Positions 8,610 through 18,068 of a DNA stretch of 64,000 nucleotides are shown piece by piece. Under the pieces are notes generated by a model. The model was given only the letters and a program-made list of their open reading frames with translations, made no database searches and was not told the origin of the DNA. Made by a program: the position numbers and the translations under genes. The number at the start of each line of letters is the position of its first letter. The stretch's first letter is position 1. Origin of the DNA: Bacillus sanguinis (GTDB taxonomy: Bacteria > Bacillota > Bacilli > Bacillales > Bacillaceae_G); the NCBI RefSeq assembly GCF_018332475.1, contig NZ_BOQB01000013.1, forward strand, positions 25,236 to 89,235. The letters are read 5' to 3'.

Positions 8610-8615
8610 CGCTTA

Positions 8616-9714
8616 TTAGATGCGAGAACGCAAGTAAGCATCAATAAATGGATTAATTTCTCCATCCATAACCGCTTGCACGTTACCAACCTCTGTATTT
8701 GTACGGTGGTCTTTCACAAGAGAATACGGGTGGAATACGTAAGAACGAATTTGGCTACCCCATCCGATTTCTTTTTGTTCACCGCGAATTTCATCTAACT
8801 CCGCTTGTTGCTCTTCTAATTTCTTTTGGTATAATTTCGCTTTTAACATTTTCATTGCGTGCTCACGGTTTTTAATTTGTGAACGCTCTGACTGACACGT
8901 TACAACTGTATTTGTAGGTGTATGTGTAATACGAACTGCTGAGTCTGTCGTATTAATATGTTGTCCACCTGCACCACTTGCACGGTACGTATCAATTTTT
9001 AAGTCTTCTGAACGTATTTCGATTTCAACTTCATCATTGAACTCAGGTACAACTTCACAAGATACGAACGATGTATGACGACGGCCTGAAGAATCGAATG
9101 GCGAAATACGTACAAGACGATGTACACCTTTCTCTGCTTTCAAGTAACCGTAAGCGTTATGACCTTTAATTAATAAAGTAACACTCTTAATACCAGCTTC
9201 ATCACCTGGTAAGTAGTCAACCGTTTCTACTTTAAACCCACGTTTTTCAGCCCAACGTGTGTACATACGTAATAGCATAGAACCCCAGTCTTGTGACTCT
9301 GTTCCACCAGCACCTGGGTGTAATTCTAAAATCGCGTTATTTTTATCATAAGGATCGCTTAGTAGTAACTGAAGTTCATACTCATTCATTTCTTGAATTA
9401 ATCCTTTTACTTCTGATTCAAGCTCCTCATGTAAATCTTCATCATACTCTTCTTTTAAAAGCTCATGCGTGATTTCTAAATTTTCAAACGTCTCATCTAA
9501 CTGACGGAACTTTCCAACCATATCTTTCAGTGCATTCGCTTCGTTAATTACAGCTTGTGCGCCTTGTTGGTCATCCCAAAATCCTGCGCCCATCATTTTC
9601 TCTTCTAATTCTGCAATTTGTTTTTCCTTAGTAGGAAGGTCAAAGAGACCCCCTAAAAGCCGCTAATCTCTTAGCCATTTTCTCTAATTCTTGTCTAATT
9701 TCTACTAATTCCAT
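8616..9714 (-). CDS. prfB: Peptide chain release factor 2 (programmed +1 frameshift)
   Basis: The gene starts at ATG 9714 after AGGTGAAGG. Codons 1-24 are read in one frame, then an in-frame TGA (9642-9640) must be bypassed by +1 slippage to reach the main frame, giving about 365 residues in all. The product has the codon-reading SPF tripeptide ([11 protein letters not shown]) and the GGQ hydrolysis motif ([14 protein letters not shown]). RF2 recognises UGA and UAA and releases the finished peptide. Low RF2 leads to slow UGA reading and more slippage, so the level is self-regulated. A start downstream of the frameshift would drop the conserved N-terminus and is not preferred. The gene lies downstream of secA. 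Confidence 0.95.
9640..9654 (-). promoter_or_regulatory. RF2 programmed frameshift site
   Basis: AGGGGGTCTCTTTGA combines an SD-like AGGGGG, the slippery CTT codon and the UGA stop at codon 25, followed by C. This is the classical autoregulatory signal of bacterial prfB. Confidence 0.93.
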
Positions 9715-9762
9715 TTCCTTCACCTCTATGTAATTGCTGTTACTTTCGTATGAAAACAAGGG

Positions 9763-9793
9763 AAACTCTCTCCACTTATGACGGAGAGAGTTT
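9763..9793 (-). terminator. Hairpin, probable secA terminator
   Basis: An 11-bp perfect stem (AAACTCTCTCC / GGAGAGAGTTT) with a 9-nt loop lies between secA and prfB. The following T-run is interrupted, so some read-through into prfB is likely. Confidence 0.6.
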
Positions 9794-9858
9794 AAGCCTT
9801 CTTAATTATACATTTTTGATGTAAAAGTTTGCAAAGTGGTCTGGACTACTGCCCAGTA

Positions 9859-12366
9859 TTACTTCCCGATACCACAGCAGTTTTTATATTTTTTACCGCT
9901 ACCACATTTACATACATCATTGCGCCCCACTTGGTCACCTTTTACAACTGGTTTTTTCTTCGCCTCTTCGCCATCGCTAGATGGATGAACTGCTTCACCT
10001 TGAACAACTTCTTGACGCTCTAAGTTTTGTTCAATTTCAGCCTTCATAATGTAACGAGAAATTTCCTCTTCAATAGAAGCAATCATTGATTCAAACATTG
10101 CGAATCCTTCCATTTGATACTCACGAAGTGGATCAATTTGACCGTAAGCACGTAAATGAATACCTTCACGAAGGTGATCCATCGCATCAATATGTTCTGT
10201 CCATTTCGTATCCACAACACGGAATACAACAACTTTTTCGAACTCACGCATTTGCTCTTCTGGCATAAGCTTTTCTTTGTCATTGTAACGCTCTATTAAT
10301 TTCGCGATAATTGGCTCGCTCATTTCCTCTGGAGCAAGGCGACGTAATTCTTCTTCTTTTATATCTCCTTCTTGCAGAAGGTTTGTATTTAAGTAGTCAA
10401 CAAGACCTTTAATGTTCCAATCTTCTTCAATTTCATCTTGTGTATGAAGCGCAACAGCACGTTCTACTGTAGATTTCATCATACCTTCAATAATATTGCG
10501 TAAGTTGTCCGATTCCATTACTTCTTGACGCTGTTTGTAAATAACCTCACGTTGCTGACGAAGTACATCATCGTATTGTAGTAACTGCTTACGTGCATCA
10601 TAGTTATTTCCTTCTACACGTTTTTGCGCAGACTCCACTGCACGAGAAACCATTTTACTTTCGATCGGCTGTGAATCATCCATACCAAGACGATCCATCA
10701 TCGCTTTCATATTGTCAGAACCGAAGCGGCGCATTAGTTCATCTTCCATCGATAAGTAGAATTGCGTAACACCAGGATCCCCTTGACGACCAGCACGACC
10801 ACGTAACTGGTTATCAATACGACGACTTTCGTGACGCTCTGTACCGATAACTGCTAAACCAATATTTTTAATATCGTCTCCAAGCTTAATATCCGTACCA
10901 CGGCCCGCCATGTTCGTCGCAATCGTTACAGCGCCCTTAATACCAGCTTCTGCAATGATATCCGCTTCCCGCGCATGGTTTTTCGCATTTAAAATGTTAT
11001 GACGTACACCTTTACGCGTTAACATTTTTGAAATAAGCTCTGACGTTTCAATTGCAACTGTACCGACAAGAACAGGTTGTCCTTGTTTATGACGAGTTAC
11101 AATATCCTCAACAACAGCATTAAATTTACCTTCCATTGATTTGAAGATTAAATCAGCACGGTCATCACGAACAATCGGTTTGTTCGTTGGAATTACGATA
11201 ACATTCATATTATAAATGTTACGGAATTCCTCTTCCTCTGTTTTCGCTGTACCAGTCATACCAGATAACTTTTCGTACATACGGAAGTAGTTCTGGAACG
11301 TAATTGTCGCAAGCGTCATACTTTCATTTTGAATTTCTACGCCTTCTTTTGCCTCGATAGCTTGGTGTAAACCTTCGCTATAACGACGCCCTTTCATAAG
11401 ACGACCAGTAAATTGGTCTACAATTACGATTTCGCCTTCTTGTACAACATAATCTGTATCACGGTGCATAACAACGTGCGCACGAAGTGCCTGATTAATA
11501 TGGTGAAGAAGCGCTACATGTTTTAAATCGAATAAGTTTTCAATGTGGAAAGCTTTCTCGGCTTTCGTAATACCATCTTCTGTTAACATTACATTTTTCG
11601 TCTTCACATCAAATGAATATTCTTTTTCATTTTCTAATGTACGAACGAATGCATTTGCAAACATGTATAGCTCTGTTGATTTTTGAGCTTGTCCAGAAAT
11701 AATAAGCGGCGTACGCGCTTCATCGACTAAGATAGAATCGACCTCATCGATAATAGCAAAGTGAAGCGGACGTTGAACGCACTGCTCTTTATATAAAACC
11801 ATGTTGTCACGTAAGTAATCGAATCCAAGCTCATTATTTGTGCTATACGTAATATCAGCAGCATAAGCTTCTTGTTTCTCTTCGCGCGACATATGGTTTA
11901 AGTTAATTCCTACTGTTAATCCTAGGAACTCATGAAGTTGTCCCATTTCGCTCGCATCACGTTGCGCTAAGTATTCATTGACTGTAACAACGTGAACACC
12001 TTTTCCTGTTAAAGCATTTAAATATACAGGTAATGTAGATGTTAACGTTTTACCTTCACCCGTTTTCATCTCAGAGATATTCCCTTCATGTAAGGCAATA
12101 CCACCCATTAACTGTACGCCATACGGACGCATTCCAAGAACACGAGTCGCAGCTTCACGAACAACCGCAAACGCTTCAGGTAGTAGATCATCTACTGTTT
12201 CACCTTTTGTTAGACGTTCTTTAAATTCAAGCGTCTTTCCTTTTAATTGTTCATCAGTTAATGGCTTAATAGATGGCTCTAGTGCATCAATTTGCTCAAC
12301 TGTCTTCTGCATACGTTTAATTTGGCGTTGATTTACATCAAACACCTTTTTTAAAATACCGATCAT
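9859..12366 (-). CDS. secA: Preprotein translocase motor ATPase SecA
   Basis: An 835-residue protein (B. subtilis SecA 841). Visible parts are Walker A in EMKTGEGKT, the [16 protein letters not shown] region (Walker B and preprotein-binding start), the [11 protein letters not shown] and [11 protein letters not shown] motifs of the second ATPase fold, and a C-terminal zinc-binding tail [13 protein letters not shown] that binds lipids/SecB-like partners. It drives unfolded precursors through SecYEG. It is the housekeeping SecA1-type by length and tail; B. cereus-group genomes also carry a second SecA elsewhere. It lies upstream of prfB, as in B. subtilis. Confidence 0.98.
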   Translation of the reverse strand: MIGILKKVFDVNQRQIKRMQKTVEQIDALEPSIKPLTDEQLKGKTLEFKERLTKGETVDDLLPEAFAVVREAATRVLGMRPYGVQLMGGIALHEGNISEMKTGEGKTLTSTLPVYLNALTGKGVHVVTVNEYLAQRDASEMGQLHEFLGLTVGINLNHMSREEKQEAYAADITYSTNNELGFDYLRDNMVLYKEQCVQRPLHFAIIDEVDSILVDEARTPLIISGQAQKSTELYMFANAFVRTLENEKEYSFDVKTKNVMLTEDGITKAEKAFHIENLFDLKHVALLHHINQALRAHVVMHRDTDYVVQEGEIVIVDQFTGRLMKGRRYSEGLHQAIEAKEGVEIQNESMTLATITFQNYFRMYEKLSGMTGTAKTEEEEFRNIYNMNVIVIPTNKPIVRDDRADLIFKSMEGKFNAVVEDIVTRHKQGQPVLVGTVAIETSELISKMLTRKGVRHNILNAKNHAREADIIAEAGIKGAVTIATNMAGRGTDIKLGDDIKNIGLAVIGTERHESRRIDNQLRGRAGRQGDPGVTQFYLSMEDELMRRFGSDNMKAMMDRLGMDDSQPIESKMVSRAVESAQKRVEGNNYDARKQLLQYDDVLRQQREVIYKQRQEVMESDNLRNIIEGMMKSTVERAVALHTQDEIEEDWNIKGLVDYLNTNLLQEGDIKEEELRRLAPEEMSEPIIAKLIERYNDKEKLMPEEQMREFEKVVVFRVVDTKWTEHIDAMDHLREGIHLRAYGQIDPLREYQMEGFAMFESMIASIEEEISRYIMKAEIEQNLERQEVVQGEAVHPSSDGEEAKKKPVVKGDQVGRNDVCKCGSGKKYKNCCGIGK

Positions 12367-12602
12367 AGGAAATACGCTCCTCTTTTTATTAAAATAAAAC
12401 TTCCGATTGTTTTTCTTTCTCTCTATTACAATCAGTCGTTATAAAAATCAAATGTATGTTATGCCAATTTTTCTCCTAATTAAAAAAACTAAAATGTATA
12501 TACCTAATGATAATTGTAACACTTGTCTTATAACTATGACAACAATCGGCCGAATGTCTCGTTCTAAATTAAGAAAACTTTTTTTCAAAATCTATTTTCA
12601 GC

Positions 12603-12634
12603 AAAAAAAGCGCAGCCATTTCGGCTGCGCTTTT
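12603..12634 (-). terminator. Intrinsic terminator of hpf
   Basis: A 12-bp GC-rich stem (AAAAGCGCAGCC / GGCTGCGCTTTT), followed on the minus strand by a T-run, lies 7 bp after the hpf stop. Confidence 0.92.
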
Positions 12635-12640
12635 GAATTA

Positions 12641-13183
12641 TTATTTAGTTTCGATTAAACCATATTTCCCATCTTTACGGCCATATACAACATTAGTTTC
12701 ATTTGTATCAGCATTTGTGAAGACGAAGAAATTATGTCCTAGCATATCCATTTGTAGGATTGCTTCTTCAACGTCCATCGGTTTTAAATCGAATCGTTTT
12801 GTACGTACAAGCTCTAGTTCATCCTCTTCTACCTCATCCAGAACAGCTACTGCTTCTGGAAGGATAAAGTTCGTTTTCATAGAACCTTTCTCACGTAACT
12901 TACGATTTACCTTTGTTTTATGTTTACGAATTTGTCGCTCAAGTTTATCAACTACTAAATCGATAGCAGCGTACATATCGCTATTAGTTTCTTCTGCACG
13001 AAGTAATAAATCAGTAAATGGAATTGTTACCTCGACACGTTGCTTGTCAGAGTATACTTTTAAATTAACTTTAATCTCTGGGAATGTATCAAAATAACGC
13101 TCTAACTTACCTAGTTTTTTCTCTACATATTCCTTTAATGCTGGAGTTACTTCAATATTTTCACCACGAATGTTGAATTTCAT
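12641..13183 (-). CDS. hpf: Ribosome hibernation promoting factor (long form)
   Basis: A 180-residue protein: an N-terminal S30AE/YfiA domain (about 1-100, MKFNIRGENIEVTPAL...) joined by an acidic linker to a C-terminal dimerisation domain (about 125-180, KRFDLKPMDVEEAILQMDML). This is the long HPF of Firmicutes (B. subtilis YvyD), which dimerises two 70S ribosomes into inactive 100S particles in stationary phase. SD AGGAGG lies eight bases before ATG. A sigma-H-like promoter about 35-60 bp upstream fits the known stationary-phase control in B. subtilis. Its place next to secA is conserved. Confidence 0.95.
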   Translation of the reverse strand: MKFNIRGENIEVTPALKEYVEKKLGKLERYFDTFPEIKVNLKVYSDKQRVEVTIPFTDLLLRAEETNSDMYAAIDLVVDKLERQIRKHKTKVNRKLREKGSMKTNFILPEAVAVLDEVEEDELELVRTKRFDLKPMDVEEAILQMDMLGHNFFVFTNADTNETNVVYGRKDGKYGLIETK

Positions 13184-13217
13184 AGATGAATTCCTCCTTT
13201 CAAGCCTATGTACTATA

Positions 13218-13246
13218 ATTTCGACACTGGCTTAAAAACTCCTTCT
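13218..13246 (-). promoter_or_regulatory. Candidate sigma-H-type promoter of hpf
   Basis: Reading the minus strand, AGAAGGAGTTTTT is followed about 11 bases later by GTCGAAAT, similar to the sigma-H pattern AGGA-TT ... GAAT. B. subtilis yvyD is known to use sigma-H and sigma-B. Match by eye only. Confidence 0.35.
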
Positions 13247-13416
13247 AACTTTTTTAAAAAAATTAGTGGAATTGCGATTTTTTTATCGTTTTTTGTTGAA
13301 ATGAAAAGATGCATCGTTTCTATCTTTATTTTATCCTATTAACATCGTGAATAACGAATATAACTGTGGACAATTCGTTACAGAAAAGAAACAACTTTTT
13401 GACAACTCTATTCATA

Positions 13417-13446
13417 ACAAAAACCCCTTGCAAAAAACAAGAGGTT
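13417..13446 (-). terminator. Intrinsic terminator of cspC
   Basis: On the minus strand AACCTCTTG pairs with CAAGGGGTT (one G-T) around a T-rich loop, followed by more T residues, 57 bp after the cold-shock gene. Confidence 0.75.
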
Positions 13447-13503
13447 CTACCATATATATAACGTTGCCACAAACGCAGCTTTCTCTTCCCAAAAACAATA
13501 TTC

Positions 13504-13701
13504 CTACAGTTTTACAACATTAGCTGCTTGTGGTCCACGTGCTCCATCTACAATGTCAAACTCAACTTGTTGCCCTTCTTCTAATGACTTATAACCATCT
13601 TGTTGAATCGCAGAAAAATGAACAAACACATCATCACCATCTTCACGCTCAATAAACCCAAATCCCTTTTCTGCATTGAACCATTTCACTCTTCCTTGCA
13701 T
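13504..13701 (-). CDS. cspC: Cold-shock protein (CspC-like)
   Basis: A 65-residue single cold-shock domain, [16 protein letters not shown]..., with the RNA-binding motifs KGFGFIE (RNP1) and VFVHF (RNP2). Such proteins bind single-stranded RNA and DNA and act as RNA chaperones. An ATG two codons upstream (13707) is also possible and has slightly better spacing from AAGGG; the family usually begins at the second Met, so the shorter form is given. The sequence resembles the CspC paralogue of the B. cereus group. In B. subtilis the late flagellar genes occupy this position between hpf and comFC. Confidence 0.9.
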
Positions 13702-13827
13702 GTTCATTCCATTCCCTTCACTCTAAAAATCAGGGCATTTGCCCCATAATTTGACTATAACGAATGACAACTTATGAAGTCAAAGAAGACTTATCGTCTT
13801 TTTATTATCTCTTTCGACAGTTACAGG

Positions 13828-14532
13828 TCAACTTCTACAGAGCGTCAAACTAGAAACTTCCCTTGCTCCTCTATCGTATAAAAGACTTCCAATTTGTCTA
13901 ACTGTAATTCCTGTCGTATATACATCATCCACGAGTAAAATGTTTTGATCATGAAACATCTCTTCTCCCTGAAAATAAAAAGGATTACTTCCCGAAAGCC
14001 TTTCTTTACGCGTCTTCTTACTTTGCTTTTCTGTTTCTCTCCTTCTTAATGATGGATAAGAAATTTTGACAGGTAAACAAGCTGCTAATAACTCTGCCTG
14101 ATTAAAACCACGTTCATATTCCCGTTCCCTACTAAGCGGAACAGCAATCACACTTGAAATACTCGTAAAATGCTTTTCAAATAGCTTCCGAAAGGATCGA
14201 TGAAAAATATGAACTAACTCCGCATCCCCCCGAAACTTAAACTTTGCTACTATTTCTTTCATCTCATCATCGTACACATGCAAAGAACGATTTTTAAAAG
14301 GACGATACTTCTCTTTGTTTATCCACCCTACGCAATCCACACAAATATCATTTTCTTTATATTCGGAAGGCAAGTCCTCTAAAGGGCGCCCACACTCCAT
14401 GCAAATCTCTCCTATAATATAGGAAAGTTTCCGCTCACACCTATCACATATATATTTTTTATGAGGCTTTACAAAGAAGGTGTACCAACTAACTGTTTCT
14501 AACATATACTCATCGCAAAGTAGACAATGCAT
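13828..14532 (-). CDS. comFC: Competence protein ComFC, phosphoribosyltransferase family
   Basis: A 234-residue cytoplasmic protein. The N-terminal third carries a zinc-ribbon with paired cysteines (HCLLC, CDRC, CMEC, CVDC); the C-terminal part is a type I phosphoribosyltransferase fold with the PRPP-binding loop LLVDDVYTTGIT near residue 210. ComFC is needed for internal steps of DNA uptake during transformation; its enzymatic substrate is not settled. The ATG overlaps the comFA stop by one base (TAATG), so the two are translationally coupled. comFB, between them in B. subtilis, is absent. B. subtilis ComFC has a similar length. Confidence 0.93.
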   Translation of the reverse strand: MHCLLCDEYMLETVSWYTFFVKPHKKYICDRCERKLSYIIGEICMECGRPLEDLPSEYKENDICVDCVGWINKEKYRPFKNRSLHVYDDEMKEIVAKFKFRGDAELVHIFHRSFRKLFEKHFTSISSVIAVPLSREREYERGFNQAELLAACLPVKISYPSLRRRETEKQSKKTRKERLSGSNPFYFQGEEMFHDQNILLVDDVYTTGITVRQIGSLLYDRGAREVSSLTLCRS

Positions 14533-15881
14533 TAATCGATTAATCCTTGTTCTTTTGCCTTTTTGTTCATAATTTGAATATGTTTTTTCGCATGTACCAT
14601 CGCCTCTGTCTTACCGCAATGAAAATAAACGACCTCGCCATAAGGTTCTTCAAAACTACGACCTGCTCGGCCTGCAATTTGTACGAGTGCACTTTCCGAA
14701 AAGATTTCTTCTTCCGCTCCTAACACCGCAACTTGTAAGTTCTTCACAGTTACTCCTCTCTCTAAAATTGTCGTTGTAACTAATAACGGAATTTCTCCCT
14801 TTCTAAAAGCTGCTACTTTTTCCTTTCTCATAAGATCTTCTGCATGTACACCTTCAACTCTATTATCCAACGATTTCAATAACAGGCTCATTTCTTCTAT
14901 ATATCGCACATGGGGAACAAATAAAAAAATGGGATACTTTTTGCTTACGTACATTTTTAACCATTGTAGTAACACTTGAGGAATTTTTTTATGATAGAGG
15001 CTTTTCTTCCAACTTCCGCACCAGCAAAATAGAGGAACTGGTAACGGGTGCCTGTGATATCGCCCAGAAACAATGACACCTTTTTGTTTACCCTTTCTGA
15101 AATTACGCTTCCACTTTTCATCTGGGGTTGCAGTTAAATAAATACGCGCCGCTTTCTCTTTCATCGCTTGTTGTACTGCATACTGTAACATTTGATCCGC
15201 ATGATATGGGAAGGCATCAATTTCATCTACAATCATGACATGAAACGCTCTATAGTAACGTAGCAATTGATGAGTCGTTGCAACGACTAACGCTGCATCT
15301 TTTTCACGATCTACACTCCCTCCGTATAAAGCAGCTACGTTTATACTAGGAAACGCTTCTTGTAATCTCGGTGCTAATTCCAGTACAACATCTGTTCTTG
15401 GCGTTGCGATACAAACTCTTTCTCCTTTTTGAAGTGCCTCTGCAATACCGTAAAATAACATTTCTGTTTTTCCAGCCCCGCACACAGCCCAAATAAAAAA
15501 AGAGTCTTTCTGCTTAATAGCTTCTATAACACCTTGCGCCGCCAACTCCTGACCAGTAGACAAAGTCCCATTCCACTGTAACGAATTTAAACTTTTTTCA
15601 CCTTTTCTTTCAGCAATCCCACGAACGAGTACAGCACATTCACTAACTCTCCCCATCGTTATACACTTCCGGCAATACGTGCACACTTTACTGCACCTTT
15701 TACATGAAAATGATGCAAATAATCGTTGCTCTACGTTTCCGCAGCGCTGACATATATATTTAGAAGACTTCTTGATTACGCCTTGTACACATACGGCCTC
15801 TCCCTTCTTTTTCAAATCACTTAATTCTCTCCGTAAACCTGAAGAAATTTCTTCTAATAGCAACTGTTTTCCAGCAAGCAT
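14532..15881 (-). CDS. comFA: Competence DNA helicase-like ATPase ComFA
   Basis: A DEAD-like superfamily 2 ATPase of about 449 residues. It has an N-terminal four-cysteine zinc finger (CQRCG ... CKRCSKVCTYC), Walker A CGAGKTEM near 137, the Walker B-type DEIDAF, motif III LTATP, and the C-terminal motif QIAGRAGRS. ComFA is thought to pull single-stranded DNA into the competent cell and is located at the inner membrane face. The frame extends to a TTG at 15887, but GGAGGTG sits directly against it; ATG 15881 has nine-base spacing and is chosen. Intact genes for uptake do not by themselves show natural competence in this group. Confidence 0.93.
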   Translation of the reverse strand: MLAGKQLLLEEISSGLRRELSDLKKKGEAVCVQGVIKKSSKYICQRCGNVEQRLFASFSCKRCSKVCTYCRKCITMGRVSECAVLVRGIAERKGEKSLNSLQWNGTLSTGQELAAQGVIEAIKQKDSFFIWAVCGAGKTEMLFYGIAEALQKGERVCIATPRTDVVLELAPRLQEAFPSINVAALYGGSVDREKDAALVVATTHQLLRYYRAFHVMIVDEIDAFPYHADQMLQYAVQQAMKEKAARIYLTATPDEKWKRNFRKGKQKGVIVSGRYHRHPLPVPLFCWCGSWKKSLYHKKIPQVLLQWLKMYVSKKYPIFLFVPHVRYIEEMSLLLKSLDNRVEGVHAEDLMRKEKVAAFRKGEIPLLVTTTILERGVTVKNLQVAVLGAEEEIFSESALVQIAGRAGRSFEEPYGEVVYFHCGKTEAMVHAKKHIQIMNKKAKEQGLID

Positions 15882-15933
15882 CAGCAACCACCTCCAGCAC
15901 TACTATAAACCTTTCTTATAATCTCGTAAAAAC

Positions 15934-15980
15934 TCAAAAAAGCCGATAACCTACTTATAAAATAGTAAGCTATCGACTTT
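15934..15980 (-). terminator. Intrinsic terminator of the CwlO-like gene
   Basis: On the minus strand AAGTCGATAGCTTACT pairs with AAGTAGGTTATCGGCTT (wobbles included) and runs into six T residues. It separates cwlO from comFA. Confidence 0.85.
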
Positions 15981-16008
15981 ATACACATGTTTTATTCGAT
16001 TATAAATC

Positions 16009-17328
16009 CTAGAATCGACCGTATCCTAAGAAATGTTTTTGGTTATAGCTACTGCTTAAGCTAGAGTATGCAATCCCTTTATCACCAGCATGAATCATTT
16101 GGCCATTACCAACGTAAATACCGATGTGAGATGGACCTGGCTTATAAGTACCTTGGAAGAATACTAAATCTCCAGGTTGTGGGCTACTTACTTTAGAAAC
16201 TGAGTTCCAGTAACCTGCAACGTCTTGACGTCCTACACCATAGATGTAAGAAATGAATCCACTACAGTCAAAACCACCGTTTGATGGAGATGCACTTCCC
16301 CAAACATATGGTAAACCTAAGTAGCCTTGCGCCTTACCAATTACACCGCCCGCATTTGTAGTTGGTGCTGGTTCTGCTTGTTTCTTTTCTTGCTTAGGTG
16401 CTTCTTTTTTAGGCTCTTCTTTTTTAGGTTCCTCTTTTTTAGGTTCTTCTTTTTTAGCTTGTCCACCATTGTTTGCTGGTGCAGCTTGCTGAGCAGGTGC
16501 TTGTGCTTGCTGAGCTTGCGCATCTTTAGCAGCTTGTTCTGCTTGTTTTTGAGCAGCAGCTTCTTGTGCAGCTTTTTCTTGCGCTTCTTGTTCAGCAATA
16601 CGTTGTAATTGCAGTGCTTGTTTTTCAAGATCTTTCAATTGACTTTCCGTGCTTGTCATTGAAGTTACAACTGTGTCCATTTTACCGCTTAAATCGTTTA
16701 CTGCTGTTGCTTTTTTCGCTTTTTCAGCGTCAAGTTCTTTCTTAGCAGTTTCAATTTGAGCTTGTGCTTCTTTTAGTTCTTTTTGCTTTGTTTTTACCGT
16801 TTCAACATCTTTTTTCACGTTCGCTTGGTCTTCTTGTTGTGTTTTCATGATATCTTCGTCAGACTCAAGAATTTTAGAAACAGAAGTTAAACGATCAACT
16901 AAATCTGCAACGTTTTTAGAGTTTACAAGAACTTCTGTTACAACATTTGTGTTTGGTTGTTCTTGAAGTGCAACTAAACGTTTTCTTAATAACTCTTCAC
17001 GTTTTGCAATTTTCGTTTGTAGTTCTGCAATATCTTTATTTTTATTTTCGATTAATTTCTCAGTATCAGCAACTTTTTTCGTTGTTTCATCAAGTTTTGA
17101 AGCATTCTCTTGAACAGACTTATCTAAACCTTGAATCGTTTTGTTTAAGTCGTTCATTTGTTTTTGTAATTCATCACGTTCTTTTTGTTGTTTATGTAAA
17201 GTGTCATTTTGTGTATTAATTTGTGATTTCACGTCAGAAATTTTATCTTCTGCAAATACATTTGGTGTTAGTCCTGAAAACATTAACCCTGCAACTAATG
17301 CGCAAGATGCCATTTTTAGCTTTTTCAT
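16009..17328 (-). CDS. cwlO: CwlO-like D,L-endopeptidase (coiled coil plus NlpC/P60)
   Basis: A 439-residue secreted protein. It has a signal peptide cleaved near NVFA-ED (about 27), a long coiled coil (about 30-250), a Gln/Ala-rich then KKEEP-repeat linker (about 250-320), and a C-terminal NlpC/P60 domain with catalytic Cys in DCSGF and His in GPSHIGIY and HAGDKG. B. subtilis CwlO (473 residues) has the same order and cuts the D-Glu-DAP bond during elongation, activated by FtsEX through the coiled coil. The presence of ftsEX in this window supports the same circuit. Paralogues of this type exist in the group, so orthology to CwlO is likely but not proven. Confidence 0.85.
   Translation of the reverse strand: MKKLKMASCALVAGLMFSGLTPNVFAEDKISDVKSQINTQNDTLHKQQKERDELQKQMNDLNKTIQGLDKSVQENASKLDETTKKVADTEKLIENKNKDIAELQTKIAKREELLRKRLVALQEQPNTNVVTEVLVNSKNVADLVDRLTSVSKILESDEDIMKTQQEDQANVKKDVETVKTKQKELKEAQAQIETAKKELDAEKAKKATAVNDLSGKMDTVVTSMTSTESQLKDLEKQALQLQRIAEQEAQEKAAQEAAAQKQAEQAAKDAQAQQAQAPAQQAAPANNGGQAKKEEPKKEEPKKEEPKKEAPKQEKKQAEPAPTTNAGGVIGKAQGYLGLPYVWGSASPSNGGFDCSGFISYIYGVGRQDVAGYWNSVSKVSSPQPGDLVFFQGTYKPGPSHIGIYVGNGQMIHAGDKGIAYSSLSSSYNQKHFLGYGRF
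16396..16458 (-). repeat. 15-bp tandem repeat encoding KKEEP units in cwlO
   Basis: About four 15-bp units encode Lys-Lys-Glu-Glu-Pro with small third-position changes. The stretch is a charged spacer between coiled coil and catalytic domain and a likely site of length variation between strains. Confidence 0.85.
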
Positions 17329-17519
17329 TTTATTTTTTACACCGCTTTCTTTTGTCTTTTTTCCGTATATAACCTATAAAATTTATACCATAATTCGGGA
17401 TTTTTTTTGCTAATGTTACGCTATTGTAAAACAAATGTAATATTATATGTAACTCCATCGTAAAATATGCATATTTTTGTATGTATGTGTAGAATTTTAA
17501 AAGCTTTTTATAAGCAAAG

Positions 17520-17548
17520 AAAAAAACGCAAGGTTTCCCTTACGTTTT
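17520..17548 (-). terminator. Intrinsic terminator of the HxlR-family gene
   Basis: AAAACGTAAGG and CCTTGCGTTTT (one wobble) pair around a GAAA loop and run into T residues on the minus strand. Confidence 0.85.
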
Positions 17549-17581
17549 ATTAAATATACTAATACGAATGTAATCCAAGCG

Positions 17582-17896
17582 TTATTTCATCCATTTCTCA
17601 GCCCAGTTTTGGACTTCATCCATAACACTTTCTAATGCTTTCCCTTTTTCAGTTAAGCCGTACTCAATTCGAACTGGTACTTCTGGATAAACATTACGAA
17701 CTACAATGCCTTCGCTTTCCAATTCTTTTAAACGCTCTGACAACATGCGATCGCTCATATTTGGTATAATATCTGCAATTTCTCTGAAACGTTTTGACTC
17801 TTCAAGCAAAGATTTAATAATTAAGCCAGTCCATTTTTTACTAAGCAAAGTAAAAGCTGACTCAAACTTTGGACATAAACAAGAATTATGCTCCAT
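17582..17896 (-). CDS. HxlR-family winged-helix transcriptional regulator
   Basis: A 104-residue DNA-binding protein with the HxlR features: an N-terminal Cys (HNSCLCPKFE), the conserved KKWTGLIIKSLL helix, the FREIADIIPNMSDRMLSERLKEL recognition region, and an acidic C-terminal helix. Members are small dimeric repressors or activators of aldehyde, quinone or oxidative stress genes. The frame extends to a GTG at 17905, but that GTG is part of the SD (AGAGAGGTG); ATG 17896 lies six bases after it and is chosen. No divergently transcribed target is adjacent, so its regulon is unknown. The two Cys near the N-terminus could be redox sensors. Confidence 0.88.
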   Translation of the reverse strand: MEHNSCLCPKFESAFTLLSKKWTGLIIKSLLEESKRFREIADIIPNMSDRMLSERLKELESEGIVVRNVYPEVPVRIEYGLTEKGKALESVMDEVQNWAEKWMK

Positions 17897-18028
17897 ATGT
17901 TTCACCTCTCTTCTATTATAATATAGTCTCTTGTAAAAAGTAAGTTATAAAACTTTCCTCATTATTATATTTTACGTACATTTTACCATTTCCAAATATT
18001 AACTTGTCAACTACACGTAAAATATCCG

Positions 18029-18060
18029 TAAAAAAACCCTCTTCAAAAAGAGAGCTTTTT
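18029..18060 (-). terminator. Intrinsic terminator of degV
   Basis: An 11-bp stem with two wobbles (GCTCTCTT / AAGAGGGT core) and a TTTG loop is followed by a T-run on the minus strand, 9 bp after the degV stop. Confidence 0.85.
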
Positions 18061-18068
18061 ATATCTTA

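Larger units (their letters stand above)
8178..8615. other. 438-bp gene-free region between cccB and prfB
   Basis: No credible coding sequence is present; short open frames lack SD sites. It contains an exact dyad (8373-8403), a minus-strand terminator (8485-8520), and a plus-strand terminator (8585-8609) that no annotated plus-strand gene needs. A plus-strand TTCAAA-N17-GATAAT pair at 8280-8308 could start an approximately 295-nt transcript ending there. In B. subtilis yvjA occupies this place. Confidence 0.5.

Noticed and set aside
12407-12658. 83-codon plus-strand frame upstream of secA
   Set aside because: No SD, Lys/Phe-rich from AT-rich DNA, and it runs through the hpf terminator and gene end.
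16341-16628. Lysine-rich frame overlapping cwlO on the same strand
   Set aside because: It is a shifted-frame shadow of the KKEEP and Gln/Ala-rich linker; no SD.
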